Source: Nageia nagi
Lineage: Eukaryota > Pinophyta
Assembly (NCBI GenBank): GCA_050084985.1
Contig: JBITNC010000001.1
Span: 35,650,001-35,714,000 of the forward strand
Reading direction: 5' to 3'
Length of the DNA: 64,000 nt
Shown here: piece by piece, positions 12,781-24,429 of the stretch
Layout: the number at the start of each line of letters is the position of its first letter
Numbering within the stretch: position 1 is the stretch's first letter
Notes under the pieces: generated by a model
Seen by the model: the letters and a program-made list of their open reading frames with translations, nothing else
Database searches by the model: none
Told to the model about the DNA's origin: nothing
Translations under genes and position numbers: made by a program

Positions 12781-13430
12781 TCTGCAACTACATGCTATCA
12801 CTATGTTCTTCATATTTCTCAATATATTCATCATTATCTTTATGGATTTCAACATTTCTATATAGAACTATTATGTTCCCAACTTGTGTAATCATGTTTG
12901 AATTTTCTTCCACTACTTCAACTACATATTTGTATCCATTATAGTTAAATTTGATAAATCTATATAATGTAGATGGTATGCACCTCATTGGATGTATCCA
13001 TGGTCTCCTAAGGAAGATGTCATAAGGAAGATTCTTATTTAGGATATATTTCATAACTTCCACTATCTTTGGTCCCAACTGAATAGGAAATATGATATAT
13101 TTGACACATGCTTTTCTATCACTATCATAAACAAATGATCTTGTACATATTTCTCACTATTTTAGGTATCAATTTATCACCAATATTCTTGAGAAAATCA
13201 ATAGAGAAAATATTCAAATCTACACCACCATATACAAATGTATGCTTGACTATTTGTCTAATAACTTTACACATATATGGATTGGAAAGTATTTATTAAT
13301 GATATCATCACTAAAAATTTCATCTTTTATATATATTATAGCATTCTTTAAACAACCAATCATTCCTACTAATGAACTAATAGAGATATCAGTATCAACA
13401 TCAACACCACTAAGGACTTCAAATAATGCC
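12780..13430 (-). pseudogene. Gypsy protease region relic
   Basis: Minus-strand frame 13078-12788 contains L-R-R-P-W-I-H-P-M-R-C-I-P-S-T-L-Y-R-F-I-K-F, which matches the block after the protease flap in Tat and Athila elements (G-R-P-W-I-H-x-M-x-A-V-P-S-T-L-H-Q). Further upstream, near 13230-13180, V-D-L-N-I-F-S-I-D-F-L sits where the active-site V-D-x-G-S-x-x-N is expected, with the catalytic triad motif lost. It would have cut the polyprotein. It is now a broken fragment. Confidence 0.55.
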
Positions 13431-13499
13431 ATTCTATATTCTTCAAAAGTTTTAAATAACTCAAAAAAATTGATTTTAGCATTTTTATTTTTGAGATTT

Positions 13500-14950
13500 T
13501 ATAGAATACTCTTTTTCCATTTATCTTTCCTCTTTTCCTTTAAACAAGATTTGGATGGTACCTCTTTTTTAGCAAAAAACTAGATTAGGAATACCTTTAT
13601 TTGATATTATGGCTACATTGCATGTTAGTTCCAAATTTGAACCTACATCTAAATCTAATTTTATATTGAATTTATTATCAAACTCAATAGGTTCATAATT
13701 ATCATCATAGACAAGCATATTCAACATATTAATAGAAGGTAGGTCTTGATATTTGACTTTGAGCACATCATTTTCATATGAAATTGTACCATTATCCAAT
13801 AAGTGTTTCAATTCCTTTCTCAAAACATAATAACCTATTGTATTATGCTCTTTAATTAGATGATATTTATATAATTGATTCTCCCTATATTAACTAGGTT
13901 TTTAATCATTAGGTTCATATTCTTTTCCTTGAATTTGATTAATTAGAACCTTCTCTAGATACTCTGCAAACATTTAGTTAGGGTTTACTGGTAGTGGATA
14001 TAATTCTTTAGCTAATTTTATATCTTTGGATTTATCTTGGTTATATGGTTCAACTACATTAACTAAAGTATCATCCATTTTGTTATAGGTTTTCCTACCA
14101 TTATCTTTCTTTGAGGAGAATGATGTGTACTTAAGCAAATTAGACCTTAGTAATAATTCCTCTTTCTAAATAAGCAAATGAACCATATAAATAAATGAAT
14201 CATTAACATGTTTAAGCCCTTTTTCATTAAGAACTAGATTAATGTTTTCAAGTAATACCTTTATAATGAAGCTCTCTTCCACCTTTAATTCAATGGATCT
14301 CCAAAACTTGCCAAATCTAGGAGAAAAATTATCCAACCTCTCCATTTTACCATTCTTGCAATGGATCAAATCTATCAAATCAGCTCATTTATTTACCTTG
14401 TAGCTGAAGTGAGCCTTAAAATGATCCTTTAATTATTGATATGATGTTATATAATCTAATTCCAAGTTATGAAACTATTTGTGAGCTTCACTAGTTAAAC
14501 ACGTAGGAAAATATTTTTCTTCCAAATGATCATTAACCCCATATTTAAGCTCCATAATGTATTCAAAACTCTAAATATGTGTGATAGGATCAATCTCATT
14601 GTTGAACTTTTTAAATTCAATATCCTTATCTATACCAACAAGGAGTGTATTTCAAATCTCCATGCTTAATGGGTCACCCTTTTTCTCCATCCGATCTACA
14701 CAACTATTAATTTGCTCCAAAGTTATGCAACCTAAGACTTAAGATTTTTTAATTTCTCATTGGTGAAGGTAATTGAATTGGATGCTCAATTGTTAGTTTT
14801 CATGCTACTATTATCATTAGTATTGATAGCAAAATTCTCACTAATGTGTGCATCTACATTGGGTTGATTGATGATCTAAACCATAGGGATAAATGTATTT
14901 GCAATAAGAGCTTCAAACTTGGGCATTTTATTTGGTTAAGAATTTTTGAG
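13500..14950 (-). pseudogene. Gypsy gag relic
   Basis: Minus-strand fragments at 13823-13569 and 14378-14166, plus stop-interrupted text up to about 14950, occupy the gag position between the 5' LTR stub and the protease. I do not see an intact zinc knuckle. The call rests on order within the element and on weak gag-like composition. No single frame is open for more than about 85 codons. Confidence 0.45.
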
Positions 14951-15105
14951 TTATGTTTTCCATTTCTATTACACTCATATAGTCTTTGATCAAATGCAAC
15001 TAAAAAATCTAGGGTTCTTGATGTAAAAATATGGGTTAGGTTGAGAGCACTTATATTATAATCCTAATTAAGAGAAGGAAAATCTATAAAATATGGGCAT
15101 CAATA

Positions 15106-15165
15106 TGTTGATATGTGTTTTGGTATCACATAGGATTTTATCCTAAATAAAATAAATACATATTA
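15106..15165 (-). repeat. 5' LTR stub of the Tat-type relic
   Basis: About 60 bp starting tgttgatatgtgttttggta match the beginning of the LTR at 5385. The match stops where the next LTR begins near 15165. It marks the truncated 5' end of the relic. Confidence 0.5.
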
Positions 15166-16051
15166 TCATACCCAAAAGTAACCTTGCAAACATACAAGAC
15201 AAGGCTTGCTACAACCAACAAATTTCTTTATTTCTCTTGAGTAGACCTCAAAATGATTACAAATAACAAATCTAGTTCAATATGTTGCCTTGTAAAAGGG
15301 GTTTAAGAATGGTAAAGGCCTAATTTTGGTGTTTATAATCTTGGAGGATTGTGTTTAGAAACCTATATAAAAAATATGGATTTCTTTATTCTCTTTAACT
15401 CTTCAAGAATCTCTTTGATAAGTTCAGTTACTTCACAACTATTAATCCTGCATACATGCAAATAGAAAACTCATCAACAATACCTACCTATACTATAAAA
15501 TTAGTATAAAACAAGTATAAATAAGCATACAAGAAGTGAAACAATAATGTATCTTACTTAATAAAACCTATGTGTATTTTGATAGAGTAATCTTAAATTT
15601 GAAATGGGTCCTCTTGCTTTATGGTTGAAGGCTTTATTTATAGATTTTGGAAACAAGCAAAGTTTTCTCTTTTGGAGATAAAAATTTGTATAGAAAAGCC
15701 TATCCAAATTTTTATCTCCAAAAGAGAAAACTTTTATTGTTTCCAAAATCTATAAATAAAGCCTTGGATAGTCATGGTTGTAATTTGAAGTAGGGATGTG
15801 ATGGGATGGATGGTGAATCATCCATTATCCTTTACTTTCTTCCCAATATGATTTAGATGTTTCCATTTTTATTTTAATTTTTTCAACTTTAGAGTCATCA
15901 ATGTCCAAGTACTATATGCCATCAATTTCTTTGAGTCACCAATGTTCAAGTGTCGAATGTTGGCATTTGGCAGAGTGAACTTTTTAATTTACATTACTTT
16001 TTTTATTCTCCTTTCATCTATCAAAATAAGGATCATTTTTAGGTGTTTACA
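15165..16051 (-). repeat. Left LTR of relic Q (3' LTR by orientation)
   Basis: It aligns along its length with 23559-24429, for example in 'tgctacaaccaacaaatttc' near 15209 and in the right end catttttaggtgtttaca. The complement of a purine-rich tract (ttctacccctttttg) follows. It contains the long hairpin at 15628-15765, which the partner LTR lacks. Confidence 0.6.
15628..15765. repeat. 66-bp inverted repeat with 6-base loop
   Basis: Left arm 15628-15693 (starts aaggctttatttatagattt) and right arm 15700-15765 are reverse complements with about three mismatches, separated by aaaagc. The related LTR at 23559-24429 has only one arm-like segment (around 24060-24130), so the second arm arose in this copy. 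The RNA of either strand could fold into one long hairpin. Confidence 0.95.
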
Positions 16052-17429
16052 TTCTACCCCTTTTTGAATTATCTGCTACTTTTTAAGTGAAGGATGATTC
16101 AAAAACTTACCTTTTATAAGGGGGGTGTGTTCAAGTTTTTAACTTCTATTTTTGAATTTTAGTCAATGTTCTAGGTTAACCTATTCCCTATGAATAATCT
16201 AGATTTGATTGATTGAATTATGATTAAATTAATCTTTTGCATTTGATGAATTTTGAAAGTAGTGTGATTGTATTATCAAAGTGAAACTTGTCAATATCAT
16301 TATACTATGTGTTGTTCATTATAGGTACATGATGAGTCTCTATGTTATTGAGCATATACTAAAGCTAGCATGTGATAAAAAAGTTACCTTATGAATACAG
16401 TATCTTGATAGATCTACTTTTTGTCCCATAGGTTAGGTTACATGATGATCTTATGTAAATGTTTATTCACTATTTTTATTCATATCCAAACCCTTCCTTC
16501 TTGTCTCTATCAAAAGAAAGGTCAATTTTCAAATTCAAAATTACTCATGACTTTTAGTTTTTCCAAAATATTTGACTTTGGTCAAGTTAATAAGTAAAAA
16601 ACTTGTTCCTTTTATATTTGACATATTTTTTAGATTTTAGGATTTTTTTTATACACATTTACTTTTTTGATGTTATCTCTTAAGGAACCATGGATACATG
16701 TTTTTCATCTCAATTCTTATGCTAGAAGAGTTTGTGTATTTTTTCATATTTTCATTATAAGTTCAAACTACACTTAATCTAGAAGGAGAACATAGGTATA
16801 CATATATTTTTTTATTCATTGTTGGTTATTTTTTTTCTTGATTGTGAGCTAGAAAAAGGATTTAAAATTTTTTACTCATTTTAGAGTTTTTAATTTTTTG
16901 AGTATTTTCATTATGTTATGGATCATCGAAGACTAGTTTGGATCATTGATATCCCAAGGAAATCACTAGCATTTGACTTAAAATCATTAGCATTCTTAGT
17001 CATGATCTAATTTGTTTGTATACTTGTCAGAGCTCTATCAGTTTCTTGCTCCTCTTTTTCATCATTGACCTATCTTATTTACTACCTTGTCACTCTTTAT
17101 GGGATAGGCTACCATCGAGGAGGAGGCCATTTTTCTAGATAAGGAAGATCAAAGATGAGGTAGGGTTTTAAAATCCTTCTTTTTAATTTTTTTCTTAATA
17201 TGTTAATTTTAGGTCTTATTTGAAAAATGTGAATCGTAGCATTAACTAGTTTTACATTTAGATATTTTTTAACCATTTAGAATTTCATTTTTATTTAATT
17301 TTGAACACTTATAATGTTTAGAGTTAATGATGTTCAGCTAGCATACATTGGTGATTCTGTAACTTAGTTACCAATCACTAGCATTCAAAAACCTTAAATT
17401 TTTTTTAGCTTAATTAATTTTCTTCTTAG
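16052..17429 (+). other. Upstream region of the Q PMD frame
   Basis: This segment is homologous to 24430-25831. It lies between the LTR and the PMD exon and is not coding in any frame I can support. A short exon-like piece ending gatgag before gtagggtttt (near 17160) and an acceptor at 17428-17429 suggest an upstream exon and intron of about 270 bp, as in the better copy. That is an inference. Confidence 0.4.
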
Positions 17430-18830
17430 GTTCAAGACATATTTGAGCCAAGAAGGTATTATCTCACCATATTACAAGAGGGGCATCCTTTTCTTACCAT
17501 TTTCAACCACACTTTCTTTCAAAGTGTGGACTTTGGAGTTGGATCCTATATGGGTCATATTCATTTGGAGTATCCTCTCTTAGCTTCCTTGCTTGAGAAC
17601 TGGGAGTCCATTACTTCTACTTTTCATCTCTCGATAGGAGAGATGACTATTATTGTAGAGGACATACATCAACTATATGGGTTTCCGATTCATGGTTGGT
17701 GCATTCAACACATGATTGATAGGGATGATATTTTTTTAACCATTTTCTAATTGTGTGGGGTTGATAGAGTAGATATGGTTATGTATGAGATTAGATCAAG
17801 TTGTATCAGATATTATTAGTATTAGTGAGATGATCAGTAGTGGTGAATTAGGTTCTCCTTTTTTATGGGTATGATTTAGTGTTATGCCCACATAATATTA
17901 GTAGTGGTAGGTTCCCAAGGTCATTGTTACCAATTATTGTAGACATGATGGATCATGGTGCCATTTATGCATGGGCTCCCACTCTACTAGCATAGGTATA
18001 TAAGGAGTTATTATTCTATTCTCAGGGTCATAGATCTTCATTTTGCTATGACTATCACTCTTTAGGCTTGGGCCTATGATCATATTATTATGGCTCAACT
18101 TTTAGGAATTCTAGTTCAAGGCTTTGAGACACATACTACATATCTAGCTGGTATTATGAGGTGGAGGGAGGACTTATATATTTGTCCCATTGATCATGTG
18201 CATCAAGCCATTTACTATTATCACACTATGATTACTTAGCTAGTGCCTGATCATGTGAGGTTTAGGCCTTACCATTTGTACCTAGTATGGGATGAGCTTG
18301 AGGCTAAACTTATGGGGATCAAATAGGCTAGAGTTCTTAGTGGTTGATGGATCAAGTTTTTAGATTTTTTTTAATTTGATCATGTTAGGCACAAATTCAT
18401 CCTTATACTAGATATTCCTTTAAATCCTATTAGATATCAATGATAGGGGACTCTTCCTATCAAAGGGATTCATCCATTGATGTATGTTAAGCCTAATCTT
18501 ACATAAGAGGAGGCATTAGAGGAGGAGTTAACTAAGGATGACATAGGAGTCACTAAAGCTTTTGATACATGGTGGTAGGTCAAGTTAGAGAGTGATGAGG
18601 ATAAGCAAGGATGTAGGGTACATCAAAGAGTGGATGATCCCAATGCTAAGGCTAGAGCACTAGAGGAGGTAGAGATGGAGCCTAACATAGACATTCCTAG
18701 GGATTCTATATAGGGTGAGGAGGTTGTATAGGGTGAGGAGGTTGTATAGGGTGAGAAGGTTAATATTGGAGAGGAGGTTGTACCTCCCCTTAGGTTCCCA
18801 ATGTTGATACTTTATTGGGGGATATCTATG
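17430..18830 (+). pseudogene. Plant mobile domain (PMD) pseudogene in relic Q
   Basis: After an acceptor (tttcttcttag) the frame reads F-Q-S-V-D-F-G-V-G-S-Y-M-G-H and N-W-E-S-I-T-S-T-F-H-L-S, then G-E-M-T-I-I-V-E-D-I-H-Q-L-Y-G-F-P-I-H-G. This is the PMD signature (W, T-F-H-L, G-E-x-T-x-T-L-E-D, L-P-I-x-G). Farther on, P-I-I-V-D-M-M-D-H-G-A-I-Y-A-W and A-W-A-Y-D-H-I-I match the copy at 40633. A tail at 18713-18775 repeats G-E-E-V-V followed by TAG. PMD proteins of plants (MAIN/MAIL type) act in genome maintenance and silencing; what element-borne copies do is unknown. Many stops make this a dead copy. Confidence 0.75.
18713..18775 (+). repeat. 18-bp tandem repeat in the PMD tail
   Basis: The unit tagggtgaggaggttgta is repeated about three times with a diverged fourth. 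In the PMD frame each unit encodes G-E-E-V-V plus TAG. CAG, encoding Gln, is the simplest ancestor of the TAG. Confidence 0.8.
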
Positions 18831-19945
18831 AGTTGTGATTCTAGTTAGCTTAGGTTAACTCATATCACTATATATATTAGGCTAAAAGAGACCACTATAG
18901 GTAAGAGTGAGATGGGGCCCATGCCATGGTACATACTCTTTAGCATCAATAGGTTGGAGGAGCTAGTATTTATACAAGTGTTGATAGTTAATCCTCATAT
19001 TTTTGAGAGACATTTATCAGTAGAGGGATTATTATATGAGTATTATGGCTAATTGGTTAACTAGTTTCCCAACTTTTTCTGTTGGTGTATAGTATCCCCT
19101 TTTTCCAAGGGATTATATTTTGGTGGATATTAGCACATTACCCATAGCTACAACTAGTGGTACATAAGGGAAGCTAGTACTTAGGGTAGGCCAACAAGAC
19201 CAATATTATCTCATAGTAAGAGTGTGATTGCAGGGATATCATTTTAGTGTCTTGATAGATCTTTTGAGCTACATAGAGCAACATGTGAGATGAGTCCTAA
19301 TGGTTTAGTAGGGACCATGCATCTAGGTTGAGGCATAGGAAAGACTAATGGTTATGTTAGAGAAGAGGATAACTCTCATGAGGATGCCCTAGTAGGGTGA
19401 TATGATGTTGTTGTTATGTTATTTCATGTTAGACATTGATATGCTAGACTTTGATAGGGATATTTATTCTTATTTATTTTTTGAGATCATGGGGGTATGA
19501 TCCAATTTCATAGATATACATGTCTTATTATTTTTGATCGATGGACCTTCCATTGCTATTTTTGAGTATGATGATGATGTTTTATGCATGCTTCAATATT
19601 ATGCTTATGATGTATGGATATTGATGATATATATTTTTTGATGCATGTGTTAGGTGTTGATGTCTTAACTCATAAATGTTTGACTTGATGTTTAGCTTAG
19701 TATTTGATGTATATTTTCATAAATTAACATTGCAATATTATGAATATGTGTATAGTAGATGAAATGAGTTACTATATTTATTGAAATTGTTATGTGCAGG
19801 ACAATATTTTATTGTAATAGTATGGAATTATATATCATCATTTTCCATTTTTCTTGGCTACTTATACAAATGGTATGATGTATGTATGTAAAATGGTATG
19901 AATGGTATGAACACATATGGATATATATATCTGTGTGTGTGTGTG

Positions 19946-20012
<67 letters not shown>

Positions 20013-21130
20013 TGAATGTATGATGCTATGAATGTATACACATGAATACTCATGGATGGATGTTTGAATATATGGTATAACTATTTAGATATTTAAACAT
20101 GAAAATTTAGTTAACCCACCAAGATTATAATAATAAGATATAAATATTATGGAATTAAGTGGATGCATAATATAATAAAGAAGTGTAATAACTAATATAT
20201 TCATACTAACTTCATCAAATAATCTTTTGTTTCAATTTATTCTAGTAAGGATGATATAAAATAATGTTATGATACACTTAATTTTATTATGAACTCATGT
20301 GTCTACATTGATATGCATATCATTCTCTTAAAATTAACTAATTTAGTGTTCTAAGAGCATAAGTTATACAAGTTGATTCATCTATGTGAAACATCTAGAG
20401 GCCCATCTCAAAGGGTGAACATGTTGTCTCTTTGTAAGATATACCTCACTACCAGATAAGTGTTCATAGCCCTAGTAAGGATTAACCCCTAGATCCCATT
20501 ATAGCCTTTGTCTATTTCTAATCAAGCATCCATAGCCCTAATAATCACCCAAGAATTCTAATTTTATTTTTATTTTTTTATTTCTATCTTTTCCCTTTTT
20601 TTTTATCCCATCTCTTGGGTTCGTGATGAAGCAAAATAATAGGGTGAATACTCAATCAAAATTATGCTCGAAGAACATAAAATTTTTGAATGTTTCAACA
20701 TTTATAATGTGTAAAAGTGTATGATTTCACATCTTAATAGTGTATAAGGTCATGTTTGTTTATCATCTAAAGTTTTAGAAACCTTGCAAAAGATATTTTG
20801 ACAAACTAGAACATGAATATTATACCTAAAAACTACTCCTTTATTTATATGTATAGTTATATATATGAATAATGTATGAATGAATTTGTAGGGTGTTTAC
20901 ATACTTATCTTGGTAGATTACTATAATCATCATATTTAACATTTAATAGCTTCAAATGATATACAAAATGAATAGAGTGAACACAATGGTATAATGCAAA
21001 CATATAGGGAAGTGCACCCAATAGCCAAGATGTTTTAGAAATAATTTTTTGACTATATATATATATATATTTAAATTTTTGGGTTTTTATAATCTTTTGA
21101 TTTTTAGGTTTTTGTATTTTTTTATTTTTT
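18831..21130. other. Interior of relic Q without a recognised gene
   Basis: The sequence is AT-rich and stop-filled. It may include a degraded last PMD exon around 19225-19400 (after an AG near 19217), but I cannot confirm it. A GT/AT microsatellite lies at 19921-20006. No other structure is supported. Confidence 0.4.
19921..20006. repeat. Compound (GT)n(AT)n microsatellite
   Basis: A short AT run is followed by about eleven GT units and then by about 27 AT units. It is a simple repeat within the interior of relic Q. Confidence 0.9.
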
Positions 21131-21493
21131 TAATATTTTTTTTTTGTAATTGTGATCAATGTCTTCTATTTGCACATAATGGATCCCCAATTGATTGAAG
21201 GTTTTTCATAGCTCATTATGAGTGATGGAGTGAAAATGACAACAAGTATGAACAACATAGTTGAAAATCCAATAAATGGGATGATGAGTGATAGACATAG
21301 AAAACATGAAATCCCAATGGAAAACATTTATGGATATTATATGGGCCATAGTGAGCTCATCAAAAGACTCCTAAGGGTGTAAGGATGGTGTTCAACATAA
21401 TTTAATGAATCTACAAACAAATGGCCTAACACAATGGGCATTAATCATAATAATCCATATGAAATCTAGTCTAGAAAGTAGGTAAATAAGATC

Positions 21494-21856
21494 TTAGAGA
21501 AATTCTTCATTAGGTATATTACAAATCAAGCAAGTTCCCTGATATGGTTTATGATCAAAATAGAGGTATACCCAAAAGGAATCTTTTAGAGTGTTATAAG
21601 CATGGTTAGACTTATCCAATAGACTTGTCATTACCATCATGGATAAAATTTTATGTTGAATATCTTCAAGTAACTCATAAAAGTAATCTATATCTATATC
21701 TGATTGTTGGACTTGACTCTCTACATGGTCACTCAAAAATGTGCATGGTGAACATGAGGTGTAAGGGGAAGGTAATTTTGAAGGAATAGGTGGAATGTGA
21801 TATGGATGGAACACCTTTTGATTGGTAGGTGCCAAAGCATAATGATGATGACTCAT
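21494..21856 (-). CDS. Unrecognised minus-strand frame in relic Q, 120 codons
   Basis: The frame opens with M-S-H-H-H-Y-A-L and includes an acidic D-I-D-I-D-Y-F-Y-E-L-L-E-D stretch and C-L-I-C near the end. It lies in the sense direction of relic Q, downstream of the primer site. I do not recognise a family. The frame is unusually long for this AT-rich background and continues, broken by stops, to about 21130. It could be part of an element protein such as a diverged gag, or chance. A shared reading phase with the 23200-22775 frame is suggestive only. Confidence 0.3.
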   Translation of the reverse strand: MSHHHYALAPTNQKVFHPYHIPPIPSKLPSPYTSCSPCTFLSDHVESQVQQSDIDIDYFYELLEDIQHKILSMMVMTSLLDKSNHAYNTLKDSFWVYLYFDHKPYQGTCLICNIPNEEFL

Positions 21857-22008
21857 GATGCTTGGTATTTTATAATGCCATCAACTACCTACAATATCAT
21901 AAGCAAATTTTAGGAGTTACACAAGGTTTTCTAAATACATAATGTACATAAAGCTTTTATTTGCATGAAAATAATTGATTGGCATGTAAAGATCAAGAAA
22001 TATCTACA

Positions 22009-22127
<119 letters not shown>

Positions 22128-22774
22128 CATAAATTTTTATTTATTTTTAAATTTTTTGATGTTTTTGTTATTTTTATAATATTATTTTTTTCATGGTTTT
22201 TATTTTCATAATATTTTTATTTTCTTTTGGTGGTTTTTCACAATAGAAGACAATTTATAGTCCTTGAGTGATGATGAAAAATAGCTTCTTATAAATAATC
22301 AAACATCCATTATCTAAAAATTAATAGTAAGGAGGTAACAATCAAAGGTGGATAGGAACTTGTCCCAAAATAGATAGTTGGGAATAAATAGGATATGAAG
22401 CAAAGGGTAGGATTGGTGGTTGAGGTTTAGATTTCCTAATGACTCTCTTGCATTCTATAGACAATTTGAAGCTTCAATATGTTCTTCAAGAAATGTCAAA
22501 AAGGAGAGTATGTATGTAAGATGTAGAGAAATGGGAGGTAGTGGAATTGATGGTAATGGAGAAGTCCAAGGTGGGAAGTATGGAATGAGAATATCTACAA
22601 AAATACCAAAACTTTTATTATAAATGGTATTATAATAATACACCTTTCCAATATCTTTGATTTATTTTCTTTCATTTAGATGTTGATTTATTCATTCAAA
22701 TCATTTTTTCACATTCAAGCGATTATTTGGATAACAACTATTGCTAAACAATGAACTAATAATCATATACAATC

Positions 22775-23200
22775 TCATTGTCTAGAAATGATTGAAGTTA
22801 AAATAAGAGAGTACCCCATGAATTTGATATGGACATCTTCAATGCAATCTATCACAATCTTAGGTTTATCATTAGGCCAATGTATATGGAACCATTGTAT
22901 TAAACTCATTTTAGATTTTTGTTCCATCCATATTTCTTGTGATTTTATTTCAATTTCCACTTTTAAACCAATTATTTTTATTTCCCATGCATTTTATGCA
23001 TGAGTTTCAAATAATTGTTTGGCTATTTCTAATTGCAATTCTTTAGGTAAGTAAAGAAAATATGCCATAAATGTGTAAGGATTTTTTTGAAGTAATTGCA
23101 TATAAACATCTCCTTTATATCTATCCATGAAAATCTAACTAATGCAATGAAGTTGGACATATTCTTGTTTAATAATTTCTAACCTTTTAATCATCACCAT
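22775..23200 (-). pseudogene. Unrecognised frame at the gag position of relic Q
   Basis: From ATG at 23200 one minus-strand frame stays open for 142 codons apart from a TAG and a TAA, both of which a single C-to-T change from CAG or CAA would explain. Visible residues include I-K-R-L-E-I-I-K-Q-E-Y-V-Q-L-H near the start, then Y-L-P-K-E-L-Q-L-E-I-A-K-Q-L and I-Q-W-F-H-I-H-W-P-N-D-K-P-K. It lies about 340 bases from the putative primer site, where gag is expected. I see no zinc knuckle and do not recognise the family. Coding origin is likely; its function is open. Confidence 0.45.
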
Positions 23201-23537
23201 TTTTCATGATAATTAAAGGGCGATGGGGATATGAATCTTGAATTTATTCAAGGGAATTATTTATTTATATTTCTTTCAATTTTTTTTGATTTTCTAGGTT
23301 TAGTTACAAATGAGGGAGAGAAATCATATATTAACTTTTGATGATACAAATATCCCATAAGCTAATTCATCCAAGTAATAATTGAATGTAAACTTCATGG
23401 ATCTTAGGATGCAACATCTAGAACCCAATCATTAAAAGTATAATTAAGAATAAGCTTGGGTACTATAGTAGGCCAATATAAGCATAATAAATTTATTTTC
23501 TATACTAATTTATCATAATGATAACAACATTGAAAAG

Positions 23538-23556
23538 ACATGGATCTTATTTACCA
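23538..23556 (-). other. Putative primer-binding site of relic Q
   Basis: The plus strand gacatggatcttatttacca precedes the LTR in the same place as ttcatgtcgggttcacca does in the nested element (44985-45002). The similarity is partial, but the order site-LTR is the same. The tRNA is not identified. Confidence 0.35.
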
Positions 23557-23558
23557 AA

Positions 23559-24429
23559 ATAATAACTATGCAAGCATGCAAAATAAGATGTGTTACAACT
23601 AACAAAACTCTTTATTGCTCTTTGATATAAACCTCAATAATTAGTTTAGAATGATAAATCTCATGTTGATTTATGATGTACAATAGTGCCTTGTATAGTA
23701 AGGGCTTTTGATTATTGTAAAGGGAGATATATGCTCCCTTGTGTCTCCTCTAAATGGTTGTATAAATATCTATAAGCCTTCAATAGTATCTCTAAAACCT
23801 GCAAGAAAATATTGGTGATGATCTTTGACTATTTAGCCTTTTTCTACTCAAACTAGCTACCATGCACCTACAAATCCTGCACACATGCAAATAAGAAACA
23901 TATCAAACATACCTACTCACATAGCTAAAATACATGAAAGTATAATGAAATACAAGAATAAAAGCATAGAAAAATGTAATGCATTTATTCACTAAAAGTG
24001 TAAATTTATCTAATAGAGTAAGGTTACATAAAACTTCAATTTTTTCCTCTTTAGTAGAGGTTTAGTTTATAGATTTTTGGGTGGCCAAGGTTGCTATTTT
24101 GGAGGCAAGGATGAGATAAAAAAGCTCATCCAACCTTTTCACAAGTTTTATCCATGTGGTGAAGGCATAGGATCAAGGATAAGTTATCCAAGATCCATTG
24201 GTTTGTTTCCCTAAGTGCCCTAATTTTTCCATTTTTTCTTTATCTTTTTTGTTTATAGGATCATTGGCAATTTCATATCAGGCATCAATGATTGAATCAA
24301 ATCATAAATGATTGTCTTAGGTCACTAGCAACTATAGGGATTTAGCAAACTTTATTATTTACTTACAAATTTAAATTCTTATTCCCTTCTTTCATTTATC
24401 GAAAGAAGGGTCATTTTTAGGTGTCTACA
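23559..24429 (-). repeat. Second LTR, shared by relics Q and R
   Basis: It is homologous to 15165-16051 and ends gtgtctaca at 24429. To its left lies a primer-site-like sequence, as for a 5' LTR. To its right lie a pyrimidine tract (ttttggtccttttttg) and a PMD-bearing interior, as for a 3' LTR. It therefore appears to serve two interiors. Confidence 0.6.

Larger units (their letters stand above)
5385..15165 (-). mobile_element. Tat-type Ty3/gypsy relic with complete pol order
   Basis: On the minus strand the order is 5' LTR stub (15106-15165), gag (about 14950-13500), protease region (about 13430-12780), RT (11540-10800), RNase H (10270-9960), integrase (9640-8420), a non-coding 3' region (8400-6717), polypurine tract (6716-6701) and 3' LTR (6700-5385). 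The RNase H resembles the extra 'archaeal-like' RNase H of the Tat lineage. The 5' LTR keeps only about 60 bp, which match the start of the left LTR, and is then cut by the next element. Stops and frameshifts are dense, so it is inactive. An intact relative of it is a natural candidate helper for the pol-less gypsy elements nearby. Confidence 0.75.
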
